DNA from: Pestalotiopsis fici W106-1
Taxonomy: Eukaryota > Ascomycota > Sordariomycetes > Amphisphaeriales > Sporocadaceae
NCBI RefSeq assembly: GCF_000516985.1
Contig: NW_006917098.1
Coordinates: 1,054,001-1,118,000 of the forward strand
Length of the DNA stretch: 64,000 nt
Reading direction: 5' to 3'
Part shown: positions 37,631 through 50,063 of the stretch, piece after piece
How positions within the stretch are numbered: the stretch's first letter is position 1
Layout of the letters: each line of letters opens with the position of its first letter
The notes under the pieces: generated by a model
What the model was told of the DNA's origin: nothing
Seen by the model: only the letters and a program-made list of their open reading frames with translations
The model's database searches: none
Program-made: the position numbers and the translations under genes

Positions 37631-40500
37631 ATGTCGTCGGATCCAAGCACCACGCCCTCCTCGGACCAGCGCCTGTCTTCATCGACGCCGCCCTTTACTT
37701 CCGCCCTCGGGCCCGGAGGTGAGGCGGTTGGCGTTGGCGTTGGTACGACCACGACGGCCGCCGCCCCGGCCAAGCGCACCCGAGTCCTCCTGTCCTGTGG
37801 CGCCTGCCGGGCCTCCAAGCTCAAATGCGACCGCCAGGACCCGTGCTCGCAGTGCCTCAAAAAGGGCCGCGCGGATACCTGCCGGTACGCCCCGCGGCCG
37901 CAGAAGCCGCAGAAGCCCGCCAAGACCATGGCGGCGCGACTGCGGCGACTGGAGGGTATGGTCCGTGGCATGTTGGACGAGAACGGGGTGCCCAGCGCGG
38001 GAAGGGCGGCGGAGGCGGCGGCTGCTTTGGGGCTTGGAGGAGCACAGGTTACGGCAGTGCCGGCCGACCAGGATGGAGCGGGAGAGGATGCAGGATCAAG
38101 ACAAGAGAGCCCTGCTGGTGTCGGGTCATGTGCTTTATCGTCGGCGGCGGCGGCGACTCGGAATAGTGGTGTGGACGCCGGGGGCCAGGTTGTCAGCGGA
38201 GATTTGGGTGCAACGAGTTATATCGGTGGCACACACTTCGCCGCTATACTCCAAGACGTAAGTAATTTCTGACATTGTTGGTGTATGATTCACAAGTCTT
38301 GTTGTTGCCTTGTTAAGATTGGAATGGAACTCGGGATTACGAAAATTGACCACGAGAGACAGATTGATGAGCTCAAGAGCTATTTCGATTATCCCGAGGA
38401 TGAGGAAGTCGATGGGACTACCAGTGACCCCTACGAGGCAGAACGTTCGCCCGAAATGTTACTACTTTCACAGAGCGGCCCAACGAGCAGGGAGGAACTG
38501 CTCTCTCTGCTGCCAGAGAAGAACGTGGCAGATCGACTTCTGATGAGGTATTTTAGCTCAAATAGCCCTTCACAACGTGAGTCCTCCTCCTCCTCCTTCT
38601 TCTGCTACAAGAATGATACACTCGTCAGCCTCCGTAGCGGTATAACTAAGTTGCATACTAGATATTCTGCACAAGCCTACGTTCAATCAAGAATACAATG
38701 AATTCTGGCGAGACCCATCCACGGCTTCGCTACATTGGGTCGCTATCCTGTTCATGGTCCTCAGCCACGGTGTCTTCTTTTGCATGTTTCAGACACCGCA
38801 CGAATTGGAAGTCGACTCACCACTGCCGGCCATGGACAGATTTGCTCTGTACCGCGCTCTGGCCGGGGCAGCCCTTACGCTGGGGAAATATTCGCATCCA
38901 AATCAGTGGACTGTACAGGCCATGCTCCTCTACGTAGAGTCCGAATTCATGACGGCACCGCAGTCACAGATCAACTGCTACTTGCTCTGCGCGACACTGA
39001 TTCGCATCATGCTCAAGATGGGCCTCCATCGCGACCCGGACAAGCTGCCCAATATCTCCCCGTACGACGGTGAGATGCGCCGGCGGTGCTGGAACCTCGC
39101 AACGCAGATCGATCTTCTAGTCGCCTTCCATCTCGGTCTGCCGGCGATGATTCACGGTATCGAGAGCGACACGGACCTGCCGCGCAACTTGATCGATTCC
39201 GACTTTGACCCGTCCACCAAGGTCATGCCACCACAACGGCACATGGGAGACTACACGCCGCTGTGCTACCCCATCAACAAGGCGGCATTGTGTCGCGTGT
39301 TTGGCCACGTGGCCCGGCAGGCGCACTCACTCAAGGTGCCGACGTACGCCGAGATCATGGCGCTGGACGCGGTGCTCGAGAGCACCTATGCGCGCGTGCC
39401 CAGCTTCATGAAGGTAAAGTCCCTGGCCGAGAGCGTCACGGACCCGCCCATGCAGGTGATTCAGCGGTACGGGTTGGCGTCGCTGTACCAAAAGAGCCGC
39501 TGCGTGCTGCACCGGCGGCACCTCACCGACGCCGTGCCCACGGCCGAGCACAGCTACTCGCGCCGGGCCTGTCTCGAGGGCGCCCTCGAGCTATTGCGCT
39601 GCCAGGAGACCTTGTACGAGGCCTGCCAGCCGGGCGGTCTGCTGAGCCCCAACGGCTGGTTCATTGCGTCTTTGGCCATGAACGATTTCCTCCTCGCCGA
39701 CATGATCATTGCCCTCATTATCCAGAGCGAGCACTATGAAGCTGACGAGGGGAGCGACTCCCAGAATGACAACACCTGGCTTCCCAAGGGCACACCAAAG
39801 CCGACCCGGGAGGAACTCTTCACCCTGCTGAGGCGGTCCCTGTTCATCTGGCAACAGACGGCCGGCAAATCGGTCGAATGCAAAAAGGCCGCCGACCTCA
39901 TTGGCGCCGTGACGCGCAAAATTGAAGGGCGGATGGGCAAGGCACCACTCAGCAGCGCCGTCTCCCCCGACGGTCTGCCAGTACACGAGGAGCAGCCCGA
40001 CCTCATGGCAGGGCTCACCATTGACGCAAATGCAAGTGATGGATTCACGGGTCCGAATATGGTTGCGGGAGGCAATGACGTATTTGATCCAGCATCCTTT
40101 TTCAACCCTTCTGTGCCCGGTGTATCATATGGAGACTCTACCACAAATGCCAATATATCTTGGATGTTTGGTCCTGATGGATATGACTGGGTAAGTCTTA
40201 TTTTTTCTGCCTCTGCTCATATTCCATGGTTACTACATGTACCCGTCTCTTTTTTCCCCCACCTCCTTTCTTTCCCTTTTCTCTCCCTCTTGAATTGAGC
40301 ATTAATTTGTTGTGTTGTAGACGCAAATCGACGCCTTTGCAAGCCCCAATGACAACAACAACAACAATCTCGACATGCCCGATGTCTCCCAACCCCAGAA
40401 CACACAAGATCGGTCCTGGCTGGATAGAAACCCCTTGGATGATCTCGATTTCCTTACGAGAACCAGCGTCACGGGAACAACTTCACTCGGCCTTCGGTAG
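37631..40500 (+). CDS. Zn2Cys6 transcription factor, Fungal_trans type
   Basis: Four exons (37631-38257, 38318-38576, 38662-40190, 40321-40500) encode 864 residues; all donors are GTAAGT or GTGAGT and all frames join. Cysteines 56, 59, 66, 72, 75 and 84 make a CX2CX6CX5CX2CX8C zinc cluster. A basic linker and short coiled coil (about 100-116, MAARLRRLEGMVRGML) follow, as in dimeric C6 factors. The central homology domain starts at residue 296, where exon 3 joins (HILHKPTFNQEYNEFW). It includes the hallmark MRRRCWNLATQIDLLVAFHL segment, a fungal transcription-factor domain of the PF04082 kind. The C terminus is Asn/Asp-rich and ends in the small last exon. It is a nuclear regulator by family, with unknown targets. 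The exon structure was inferred by eye, so the last junction could shift slightly. Confidence 0.92.
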
Positions 40501-43500
40501 CACCGACATCGGACTTGTGTGTGTGTGTATGATATGTTTTTCTTTCTTGGAGGGCGGGACTTGAGAATCTATTTGGAGTTGTGCGGATATACACCTAATG
40601 GTGTCTTTTCCGAACCAAGTCAAAGGAAGCTTGCTAGACTTTTTTCGTCTTGACGGAATCGAAATCACAAACGGAATCGCATTCATGATCGTAATTCAAA
40701 ATAAGCATAGCTAAACTAGGTTAGTTAGGTAGGAAGTAGTAGCACGCTTCGGAAAAAGAGCATGGGGACACTATATCTTGGTCTCGGAGGAGCTCCTTGC
40801 ACGGATGTTTTTCCCTTGTGGTGTAGATAAATAATAGACAAGACACATATCGAAGTACGCTACCAATCAGCGAACAACCACCTGGGCTTTTCGCCGGTTC
40901 CCGAAGCAAGGAATCATTAGATTAGTGCTCTGGAAGGTTTTTTGGAGTCTTGGAACCTCATTTTGTTGGCCCTGCGCAAATTTGGATACGGGATAGTGGA
41001 GCAAAATAAAGGAGCCAGACACACAAAGTCTCTCCCTCTCACACTTTTATTTTTAAGCTCGCAGCGCCCTTGTTTGGAGAGATCGCGGGGTACCCCGCGA
41101 ATCGGCGTAGTACGGACGAAATTGAATGTGGTGGATTGGCATGAAGCGAGCGGACTTTCTTTCTTTCTTTTGATGAGGTGGCTTAGAGTAGCAGCACTAT
41201 GGATGGCTGATTACTGGCCTAGAAAGCAGGAGGCGTCGTTATCTCGGAAGATGGGCATGCGATGGCGAGTAGCGGAAACCATCTTTGGAAAATATTACGA
41301 GTCGCACCTGGTGCTACGTACTCTGTCGCGGCAACATTGGCTGCTGCAGGGCAGGGTAGATACATGTATGCCCTATGTCTTTTTGTCTGGGGGAGGGGCA
41401 CGCCTCTCGCGAATCTGCTAGGGCGACTATCCCAATGCGTCAAGCGTTACCATCCACAAGGGGAAGAATGGCAGGGCTGCTACGGGAAAAGAGGAGAGAG
41501 ACTGGTGGAAAGATTTGTTGGTGAGAAGGCACCTGGCAATGGGGCAGGCAGTTTCGCAGTCCGCGGAAATGCTCGAGATTTCCCATGAGAAGAGGGTTCA
41601 CCTTGTCCTCCTGCTTTGGAACCAGTAATCGTCAACTGCTAGGGAGATGACGGCATTGACGAAGATGTCGGCCGTCTTTGGGGAAGAGAGGAAAATGAAA
41701 AAAGTTTTTTTTTCTTCCTTCAAAATCTGCGTCGCTCCCGACTGGTCGCTTAGAATTCGTACGTAATTAGACATTTGTCTTTGCTAAGAATCGTGACAGC
41801 GTTGAAATATGACTGTCCAATAGGCCCGACGAGAGCAATCAGGGAGTGAGAAATTCTCAATGCCACCTATAGCCGAGCTACGTACACATTAGCCGATTTG
41901 GTTGACACCAGGGCTACTTGATTAGCATGGTTCAGCTTGTCGTTGGGGCAGCGATATCGCTACTATAGAGGGCGACGCCAAGTACCTTGACGGGCTCGAT
42001 AACCTGGATGGACGTGCATCTCGACAATAGTCGGTACCTTTTTTTCTCTGGTGTCCATACGTACTTGGGGTCCTATCTGGAGACTCCAGCTCAGATGCTT
42101 TTAGTCTTCTGAGAGGATGGATGCGCCCTGTAAGGCGTCCGTCGTACATTACTCAAAGCAGTCAAAGCAGAAAGAAAGCTCGACAAGAGTCAGGCTCTCT
42201 ACCGTGGTACTTTTACTGTACTATCGGCACATGCTGTTGCGTCGCGCCCCAAAACGTCCAGACAAGTGTGTGTGTAAGCTCGCTCGCTCTGGGGCAGAAC
42301 CGGAAAACCGGGTCGGCACGAACAGCCCAGACGAGTTAGGCTGCTGGTTGATGCCAATCCGATGAGGTTGTCTTGTCTTAAACAAGACCTCGAATGAGTC
42401 GCGTGCTAGAAGGCCATTTTTTCATCCCAAGTTTCTGTGATCGACATGAGCAGGCTTTGATAACGTGCCAGACTTGGCCAAATTATCTTATCTTCCAATC
42501 AACGCATCGTGACAATCGGTGATATGAGCCATCGCCTAGTCCGGATAGATGTCGTGGAATGTCAAAGAGAGGCAATGTACATAAGCCACGACTCAAGACA
42601 AGAATGACTGGTCTCTGCCTAGCTACTCGTTTGATGAGCATAAACAGAAGCCCAACCTTGTAAGGAGGCCATTTCTTGTAACGGGTAAGAGAGGAATTCA
42701 CACACACAAGGCTCCGCGTGGTTGGGCTTCCCATGTGGACCACGGGATTCGGAAAGGCTTGCTTCGGCATGCCATTCATGAGCATCATCCACTCCTTCAG
42801 CAAGATGCGTGCGTGATGGGAAATAGAAAACCTAGCAAAACTCCGCGCAAGGCTCGTGGAGGTCGTGGGTCTACATCGCGGGCTGGCGGGGTCATTGTTA
42901 GATAATAGAATGATCGATTTTGTGCCATTAATGTTCTTTTCAGTGGGCCGCAGAGGTTCTCAGACGATGTTCAGCAGACGAAACTTTGGAACCCGGCGGG
43001 CAAGCAGAAGCATGAATGTAATGCAGCCCAGGCAGGCATTTTAGGTATCGTATCACTCCAAATTAAGCTCGTACGTACGAAGTTGAATTGTTTCAACTAC
43101 GAATAGTATCCATCCACACAACAAGGTAAGCATCGCGACTACCCACAAAATAATTGGACTTGCCGTTTGGGAAAGAGGAGACAAGGCGCAATACATGCTA
43201 GTAGTTGGCATGGACACACAAGTACACGTATGCAGCTTATCATCTTCACTAATACGGCGACTGGATGGCTAACTGCTTGACTATAATGAATAATGAAACC
43301 ATGTAGATCATGCATACCATCTAGGTTACTGTAGTGTACGTACTTGCTGGGAAACAAAGAAAACCTCCTTCCGAAGGTCCTAGACGGGGTTCACACTTCA
43401 CGGCACATGGACTAGAACAGAGTGGCATCCCGTTCAGGTAACTAGTATTCCACCCTGGACCTAGTATAGATCGAAGCAGGGTTAGTTCGCGGGCGATCAT

Positions 43501-43784
43501 CGCCCTCCTTTCCTTGGGCCGAGTGCATACTACTAAGTAAGTACGTAGCAGCAGCAGGAGGAGAAGGACGAGATAAGCAACTGAGGAGGACACCACGTGC
43601 TCTTGAAACGAAAATTGCTCAACGTTAGAAACTTGCGCGGAAGAAAGAAAAAAAAAATCCTCAAAACATTGATGGACCCTGTTGCGTACCCAGCCCAGGG
43701 CCGAAGTTGTAAGCAGTGCCCCCTATTGCGTGAGTCTCGTGATTGCCTACTTTTGACCGTTATATGATCTATCGATCAGGGGGC

Positions 43785-43884
43785 NNNNNNNNNNNNNNNN
43801 NNNNNNNNNNNNNNNNNNNNNNNNNNNNNNNNNNNNNNNNNNNNNNNNNNNNNNNNNNNNNNNNNNNNNNNNNNNNNNNNNNNN
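43785..43884. other. Assembly gap (100 N)
   Basis: Exactly 100 unknown bases, the conventional placeholder length for a gap of unknown size. Sequence on either side is ordinary non-coding DNA. Confidence 0.98.
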
Positions 43885-46652
43885 TTACGATGGGGAGAGG
43901 TGCTTCATCGCAGGTCTAGGTGGGAAAATGTGGTACACATTATGGATATCTGCGTGCATTGCTCTTCAACACGTGCCATGACTCGGGAGTTGCATTTCAG
44001 AGACCAGCCCAGTATATCGTCAGCTACCGACACCCGCCAACAAGGCTCAAAGCTTTGCTGTGGGTAACTGGCACCCAAAAGTCGGTTTCGTGATGTCAGC
44101 TAGGCAGTCATATTACATGATAACGTAGCAAGGCTTGGATGATATCGAAGCACGCAAAACAAGCAACGCCTCGAACGTCAAGATGATGCTCCACCGGCCG
44201 AGAAAATTTCCCCTGTTGACCTGACCTCTTTCTGACGCTACTTACCCCATAGTTGGTCAATAAGATGGGTATTCGAAACTCGTCCTGCTGTACGATGCAC
44301 GAAGAAAAAAAAATTGTCACATCGAGGGTGTAAAACGCTGCCAGCGGTCAACTGGTACGGGCCGTACATCCATCGTATGTTCTGTTTGCTCGCATCAGTT
44401 CAATGTCAAAGCGGCCTCACAACAGCGAGACAAGGCCGATGCGATCCGGTCCTCGCTAACCTCACGTACAGTCATACTAGAACAGTCCAATCAATTAATT
44501 GAACCAAATCAAATTCGACCGATGAGAGAGTGAAATCCAATAATCGTTTGGTAACAATTCCGACAGACAGGGAGAGAAGGCGCTGGAAGCCAGTAGCGAT
44601 CAAGGCTTTGCGCAGGTGCTGGACCTAGACCTAGAACGTGCCCCCAAATTCCTTCCACTAAATAGCCCCTCCTCAGCAATGAGGTAGCCCCCCCCCCAGC
44701 CCAGGCCCAGCAAGCACAAGCAAATAGCCCAGCGCATTGTCAAATCTCAGGCACGTTGACGCAAAACTTCCAGTTTGTGGCTAGCAAACCAACCAACCGC
44801 CCGCTTTCTGTTACCTAATTGCGCTCTCCCCTTCTCCGTACCGCCTCGAGCCCCAGCCCGCCCGCCCGTACCTTGTATGTAGGTACCTACTCTACATTAT
44901 TAACCTAGGTGGTATACCCAATCGAAGGCGTGGCCTGGGGGTTGGAGTGATTTTGGTTGAAGCAATGAAATCCTACATAGATATCTGTACCCTGAGAGTG
45001 CGTTGATGTAGTATTTCATCATCCACAAGCCCAGAAATTGCATGCACACCTACATACAAACATACACACACATCCTTTTTTCCGGAGTGTTTGTCTCCTG
45101 ATTGATATACACGGACCAACAGAAAGAGGCGGGACGGACTTGCCTGCCTGCCCGGAGTGTAATAACTGCAACCACGACCCTGAATCGTAAATCGCAGCTA
45201 CATACCGACGCTCTTATCATTATACCTACTACTGCTACAACTACCACCCGCATCATCTACCATCTGAGCAACAAGCCCCAAGGGGAAAAAAAACCCACCA
45301 CCCCTCTCAACGACCCTCTGCCCCTATCGCCTTGACTGGAATTTTGCAAGACATCATTTTAGAGAAGTTTGCGCTGGGACTGTGATCATCCAGAATCGGA
45401 CTTGGACCCGGCACAACGACTGACGCCACCAAATCGCGCGCAATCGTCTCTCCGTCTTTTCGCGGGCGCCCCTTCTACAGAGTACTACTTTTACTTACAA
45501 CCCGTTTGTGAGCACCGGCTTGCGCTAAAAGCGTCGTTGGACATTATCCCGATAAGAAGAAACCGGCACTCTGTTAACTCTATTTCTATCCTGGACGACG
45601 CGAACCCTTTGACTACCACGGCCATTTACTTACACGTCATAACTTCATAACTACTACCAGCGATCGCCCGTCTCATATCACTCGCTCACTCACCCACATC
45701 CCTCTGTACCGTGTCCCAGGTCCAAGTCGGCTTGGCTTATGATCAAACCGATTCTCTAGGTAGCTAGCAATTTTCCGCATCCGCCTGCGGTTATTGACCA
45801 TAGATACAGCCCAGACCAGAGCCGACAAACAAAGCAGGCCGCATTATTTCAGTTTGCGGATATTACATTCCTTGACAAGCAGACAGACGGCTCTTTTCTC
45901 CATCCCCGTCGAGCAGCCCGCTAATTATCGCCCGGGAGTTGCACAAACATCTCTAAGAACCTGCTGATATCATCTTCACCGCCCTTGCGTGCCTGATACC
46001 GTTCGATCGGACTGTCCTTCCGGTACCGAGACTGCGACTGCTCTCTGTCTTTCTCTCTCGTCTGCCTGTCAACAAGAACCCAGGCTACTTAGCATTTTTG
46101 GGCTGTTGCAAACATCTCTTCTGCTGCTGCCATTCATTCACGTCCTCTCCGCTGTAGGACCCGATTGGATCGCGCCTGGCGCAAATCCCCAGTGTGGATC
46201 CCAAATCACATCAGGCGCAATATCGCAATCATCCCACCTGCATTTAGGTCGCCGCGCCTCTATCGGGGGCCCTATCGACGGAGCACCCGCCTAAAGGGAG
46301 AAAAAAAAAGTTGAGCATTTGTCTCATCGGCCGACTCACCACAAAAAAAAAAAGTCCTCGCCGCCTCGCTGCTCACTGGCAACGCCCTTTTTTATAAATC
46401 CAAATTTTCTTGCAAGACGACACAAAAATTGCAAACCACTCAGTAAGCACAACGCTGCTATATTACCAATCTTCAATTTCCCCTCTGGCAACTCTGGTGT
46501 CGGCGCAACAAAAGAGAAGGAGGCCCCCAAAAAGTGGTGGTGTTACGGCTCCAGTCCCGGTGGTGGCTGGTCCTTTTTTTTTTTTTTTCTGCACACGCAT
46601 TTGAAAGCAGTCTTTTTTTGGGCTGCGGCTTCTTATTCCCCGCCAAAGGATT

Positions 46653-46700
46653 GCCTGCCAACCTGCCTGCCAACCTGCCTGCCAACCTGCCTGCCTACCA
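46653..46700. repeat. 12-bp tandem repeat, four copies
   Basis: Three perfect copies of GCCTGCCAACCT (46653, 46665 and 46677) and a fourth with two changes lie in the putative leader or promoter of the nmrA-like gene. Confidence 0.95.
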
Positions 46701-47296
46701 GACAATCAGCCAGCTTTATTAGGAACCGATAAGGCCATTGGCATCTGATGACTCGGCCTGCAGCATCACTATCGGCTGTCACAAAAACTTATATCCCCTA
46801 GCTAACGCGCCATTGGACCCTTGGAACTGCAGCACGCCTTTCCACTTCCCAACGCCCTCGAGCTCCTCTCATTGGTACTCCACAGACCGGATCGCGTGCC
46901 CGGTGAGTATCAGCCTGCCAACTGCAGTTTACCGCGGGAGACGACGTGCTTCGTTTTTGCTTTGCCGCGTGCTCACACGTTTGCGATAAGCTGGGGTTGC
47001 TATTCCCAGACGACACCCTTTCGTCAAAGCGGCACACCGGCTTCTTCCTTGATTGGTCCTTGCCAGACGTATACACCCTGATCCGGTGATACTCCCCGGA
47101 TTCCCCCTTGGTATCGTCCCGACGTCAAACCGCATTCCCAGACAATCATCATATTTGATATCTGTTCGCGCCCCTCCCTAGGTACGCGTTGGATTGCGAT
47201 ATCTGATTGACTTGTTATTCTCGCCGAAATAACCAACTAAACAAATCAACTTCCCCCCCCTCCTTGTTTGGTTTTGGCACATCCATATAGCCAACC

Positions 47297-48658
47297 ATGC
47301 CTGCTGCGCCAATTCCCATCCGGACCGACTTGGTCATCAGGACGGCCCCCTCAGAACATGCCAATGCTTCACCCAGGGCAGTAACGAGACACAAGCACAC
47401 GCGCTCTTCCTACTCGGAATCTTCTCCAATCCTGTCCATGTCGAGGAATAATTCTCTGAGTTTCCGACCACTCAAGCGTTCAATGCCTACCCCAGACAAG
47501 ACAATTGCCGTGATCAATGCAAGTGGTCGCCAAGCAGCTTCATTGATCCGGATAGCTACTGCCGTGGGCTACAAGGTTCGCGCACAGCTAAGGAATCTCG
47601 AGGGCGTCATTGCCACCGAAGTTTCCACGAATCCCAATGTCACAGTCTTTGTGGGAGAGTTGTACATACGAAAGAAGCCTGACGACAATAGAGATGTCAC
47701 AGCCAATGGCCACATTCCAGGCATCGTCGTCAATGAGGACCTCATCTCGCAAGTGTTTTGCGGAGCGCAGCTAGCTTTTATCAACACGACATTTTACGGC
47801 AATGAGGTCCAGGTGGGTGAGGCAATCGCCGACGTCGCGACAAGGGTCAAGGTTCAGCATTTTGTCTATTCTTCGATGCCTGATCACGCGGCATACAACC
47901 CCGAGTGGCCTTCGTTACCTCTTTGGTCGGCCAAGCACAGAGTGGAAGAATACATTCGCCAAATTGGCCTACCAGCCACATTTGTCTACACTGGCATTTA
48001 CAACAACAATTTCACTTCATTGGCCTATCCGCTTTTCTGCATGGATCTTCAGTCCGATGGATCCTTTGTGTGGCAAGCTCCATTCCATCCTGATGCCAAA
48101 CTCCCATGGCTCGATGCCGAGCACGACGTCGGCCCGGCCATTCTACAACTTTTCAAGGATGGGCCCTCGAAGTGGAATGGCAAGCGCATTGCGCTGGCGT
48201 ACGAGCACTTGACTCCCCTCGAGGCGTGCCAAGCTTTCGAGAAGGGACTTGGTAGACGAGTCAAGTACCATAGGGGCCCTATCGAGGTCAAGTGCAAGAT
48301 CCCAGAGGGTTACCGGGACCAACTGGTTGCCTTGGAAAAGCTCTTTTCCCCGACGAATCCAGACGCGGAAAAGCAACCACCATACTTTGGAGACCGAGTC
48401 CTCGAGGACAGCTGTCCGGACAGCGCTCTGGCTTTGTGGGAAGGCCCCAGGGGCTTGGAAGAATACGCCGGAGAAATCTTTCCTCTCGAAGAAGAAGCTA
48501 ATGGCAAGACTTGGATGTTCGATGATGAGGAGTACGATGAGCCAGCTGAGAGCGAAGTCCCCGCCTTGGATGACGAGGAGCCAGATAGCGATGAGTCCAT
48601 CGACGAAGGACTCGTCATGAGAGGTCTCAAGCGAGATGAGGAGCAGTGGCTTGCCTAG
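47297..48658 (+). CDS. nmrA: NmrA-like nitrogen metabolite repression regulator
   Basis: A single exon of 453 residues. The core (about residues 69-410) closely resembles Aspergillus NmrA and Neurospora NMR1. In those species the protein binds the GATA activator AreA/NIT2 and blocks it when good nitrogen is present. A Rossmann dinucleotide-binding motif is seen as AVINASGRQAAS (71-82). The family words LAFINTTFYGNEV, YSSMPDH, YTGIYNNNFTSL and PWLDAEHDVGPA are also present, as is the late motif EEYAGEIFPLEEEANG. The NmrA fold is an extended dehydrogenase fold without catalysis. A Ser/Arg-rich N-terminal extension of about 62 residues precedes the core; ATGs at 47438 and 47483 are alternative starts. 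A C-terminal acidic tail (about 410-453) extends beyond the Aspergillus protein length, more like the longer Neurospora form. It converges with vps1. Confidence 0.93.
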   Translation: MPAAPIPIRTDLVIRTAPSEHANASPRAVTRHKHTRSSYSESSPILSMSRNNSLSFRPLKRSMPTPDKTIAVINASGRQAASLIRIATAVGYKVRAQLRNLEGVIATEVSTNPNVTVFVGELYIRKKPDDNRDVTANGHIPGIVVNEDLISQVFCGAQLAFINTTFYGNEVQVGEAIADVATRVKVQHFVYSSMPDHAAYNPEWPSLPLWSAKHRVEEYIRQIGLPATFVYTGIYNNNFTSLAYPLFCMDLQSDGSFVWQAPFHPDAKLPWLDAEHDVGPAILQLFKDGPSKWNGKRIALAYEHLTPLEACQAFEKGLGRRVKYHRGPIEVKCKIPEGYRDQLVALEKLFSPTNPDAEKQPPYFGDRVLEDSCPDSALALWEGPRGLEEYAGEIFPLEEEANGKTWMFDDEEYDEPAESEVPALDDEEPDSDESIDEGLVMRGLKRDEEQWLA

Positions 48659-50063
48659 TCCAAGCATCACCTATCTGTCTGGCACCATCAAACTCGTTCA
48701 AGTTTGAGCCGTGGTGGCACACAGTCAACAATTGTTGATATATTTCGCCGTATTCGAAACAGTATGTCGTTGTCGATGTGCATTCAGGCGTCACATTAGA
48801 CGAACGATACCCCTTCTTGGAGAAAAAACAAAACAAAAGCATAATCATAGTTTCGGCGCATCATTGAGAGAGAGTCACAGCCTGCACCAAATAGCGGGTT
48901 TTAGCTACGGGTTATTTCCTTGGACTAGCATTTACATCAGACGAACGGAATCTTCCACAAGCATATTCATTCATATCAGCAAAATATTCATGGCGGGTAC
49001 TGGTTTGGAGGATTCGTGTGAAAGGAGAGATGGTGTTGCTTGCATTTTCATAGCACGGTGTTGGATCAGCGAGTGGGACTTTGTCGTTCTTCTCGAGTCC
49101 CAATGCTTGGCATTCATCCACGAAAATGGAGAGGAGGAAAGAGAAGAGGGAAAAAAAAAGAGTGTATTTCATCGGATTTATGCATAGCATTGCGCAATAA
49201 GATGGATGGCACAGAGGTGTGACCATGAGCAAATTCTTGTCGCTGGTTGGATATAACAAACAAAAATTGGGGTTGGACATGATTGAGGGTAACTGTCATT
49301 GAGGAAGTTGCCAAAATATCTACCAAAAATAATTAATAGAACCACGAATAATCATCATTGGGTACAGTCATTTTGTTTTGGTGTACAGATTGCCGTTGAC
49401 GGAAATACCTGCTCTCATGATATTGTTCCCTCTTAGCCAACGAAATACAGAAGCATGTAGCGAGAGAAACCCATCATGAAAAATAAATCATCCTTCCATT
49501 TCGAAAATGAGTTGTTAATATAGTAGTGTCTTTTGTATTGTCATCTTCATCTACCAAAAAACCAAGCCTCCTTACTCTAAATCGTGGGCTGTGAATACAA
49601 CTGACGTTGGTGGACAAAAACCTTCTCCCTTTCCCATTTCATTATCGATAAGTCGTACTTTCATCCATCCATTCTTTATTGTTGAACAAACTTTGCCTCC
49701 GTCCCGGCCGAATGGTACTGTTTGTGCTCTTTTCTGAAATCTGTGCATGCCCTTCTTGCCATGGGAGTCTTTCAGGCCAACCTCGCTCGAGGGTGTACCT
49801 GAATCTCTCTCTTAATGACGAGTTCTGCATAGCTCTCTTCAAGTGCCTCATCAACCGGCTTCGTTCATCATCGCGGTTATCGAAAAGAAATGCTGGGTAT
49901 CAAGATGAAGCACTCTTTTCCTCCCCGAGCCTTCTCTCCTACCAAAAGCTCCAAACACCATTTATGCCCGAGCAAATCTTTATATCAAGTGCTCACGGTT
50001 GTTTCACATCAGCGACAAGCATGCGCCTCATATGCATCGTGTCTTTCTTCCTGATTTGCGAGT
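48659..50063. other. Convergent intergenic region nmrA/vps1
   Basis: Holds the 3' untranslated ends of two convergent genes. It is AT-rich with A-runs (48833, 49150) and several AATAAA-like words. There is no credible coding frame, since the longest ones begin at non-ATG codons. Confidence 0.7.

Larger units (their letters stand above)
40501..47296. other. Long gene-free interval with assembly gap
   Basis: Nearly 6.8 kb without a convincing gene. The longest frames (for example 40942-41421 on the plus strand) start at TTG rather than ATG and show no domain. Repeated TACGTA, GTACGTAC and TAGGTACCTA words are scattered through it. From about 44900 the DNA is rich in pyrimidine tracts and probably includes the promoter and a long leader of the nmrA-like gene. 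A GTGAGT at about 46900 and CCCTCCCTAG at about 47171-47180 could bound a leader intron, but this is weak. A 100-base gap of unknown true length interrupts it. Confidence 0.6.

Noticed and set aside
40942..41421. 159-codon plus-strand frame
   Set aside because: It begins at TTG, contains no early ATG and has no recognisable domain.
45214..46989. GATA-factor sites (CGATAA/TGATAA at 45214, 45550, 46727 and 46984) upstream of the nmrA-like gene
   Set aside because: The motif is expected about once per 340 bp on both strands, so four in about 2 kb is no enrichment.
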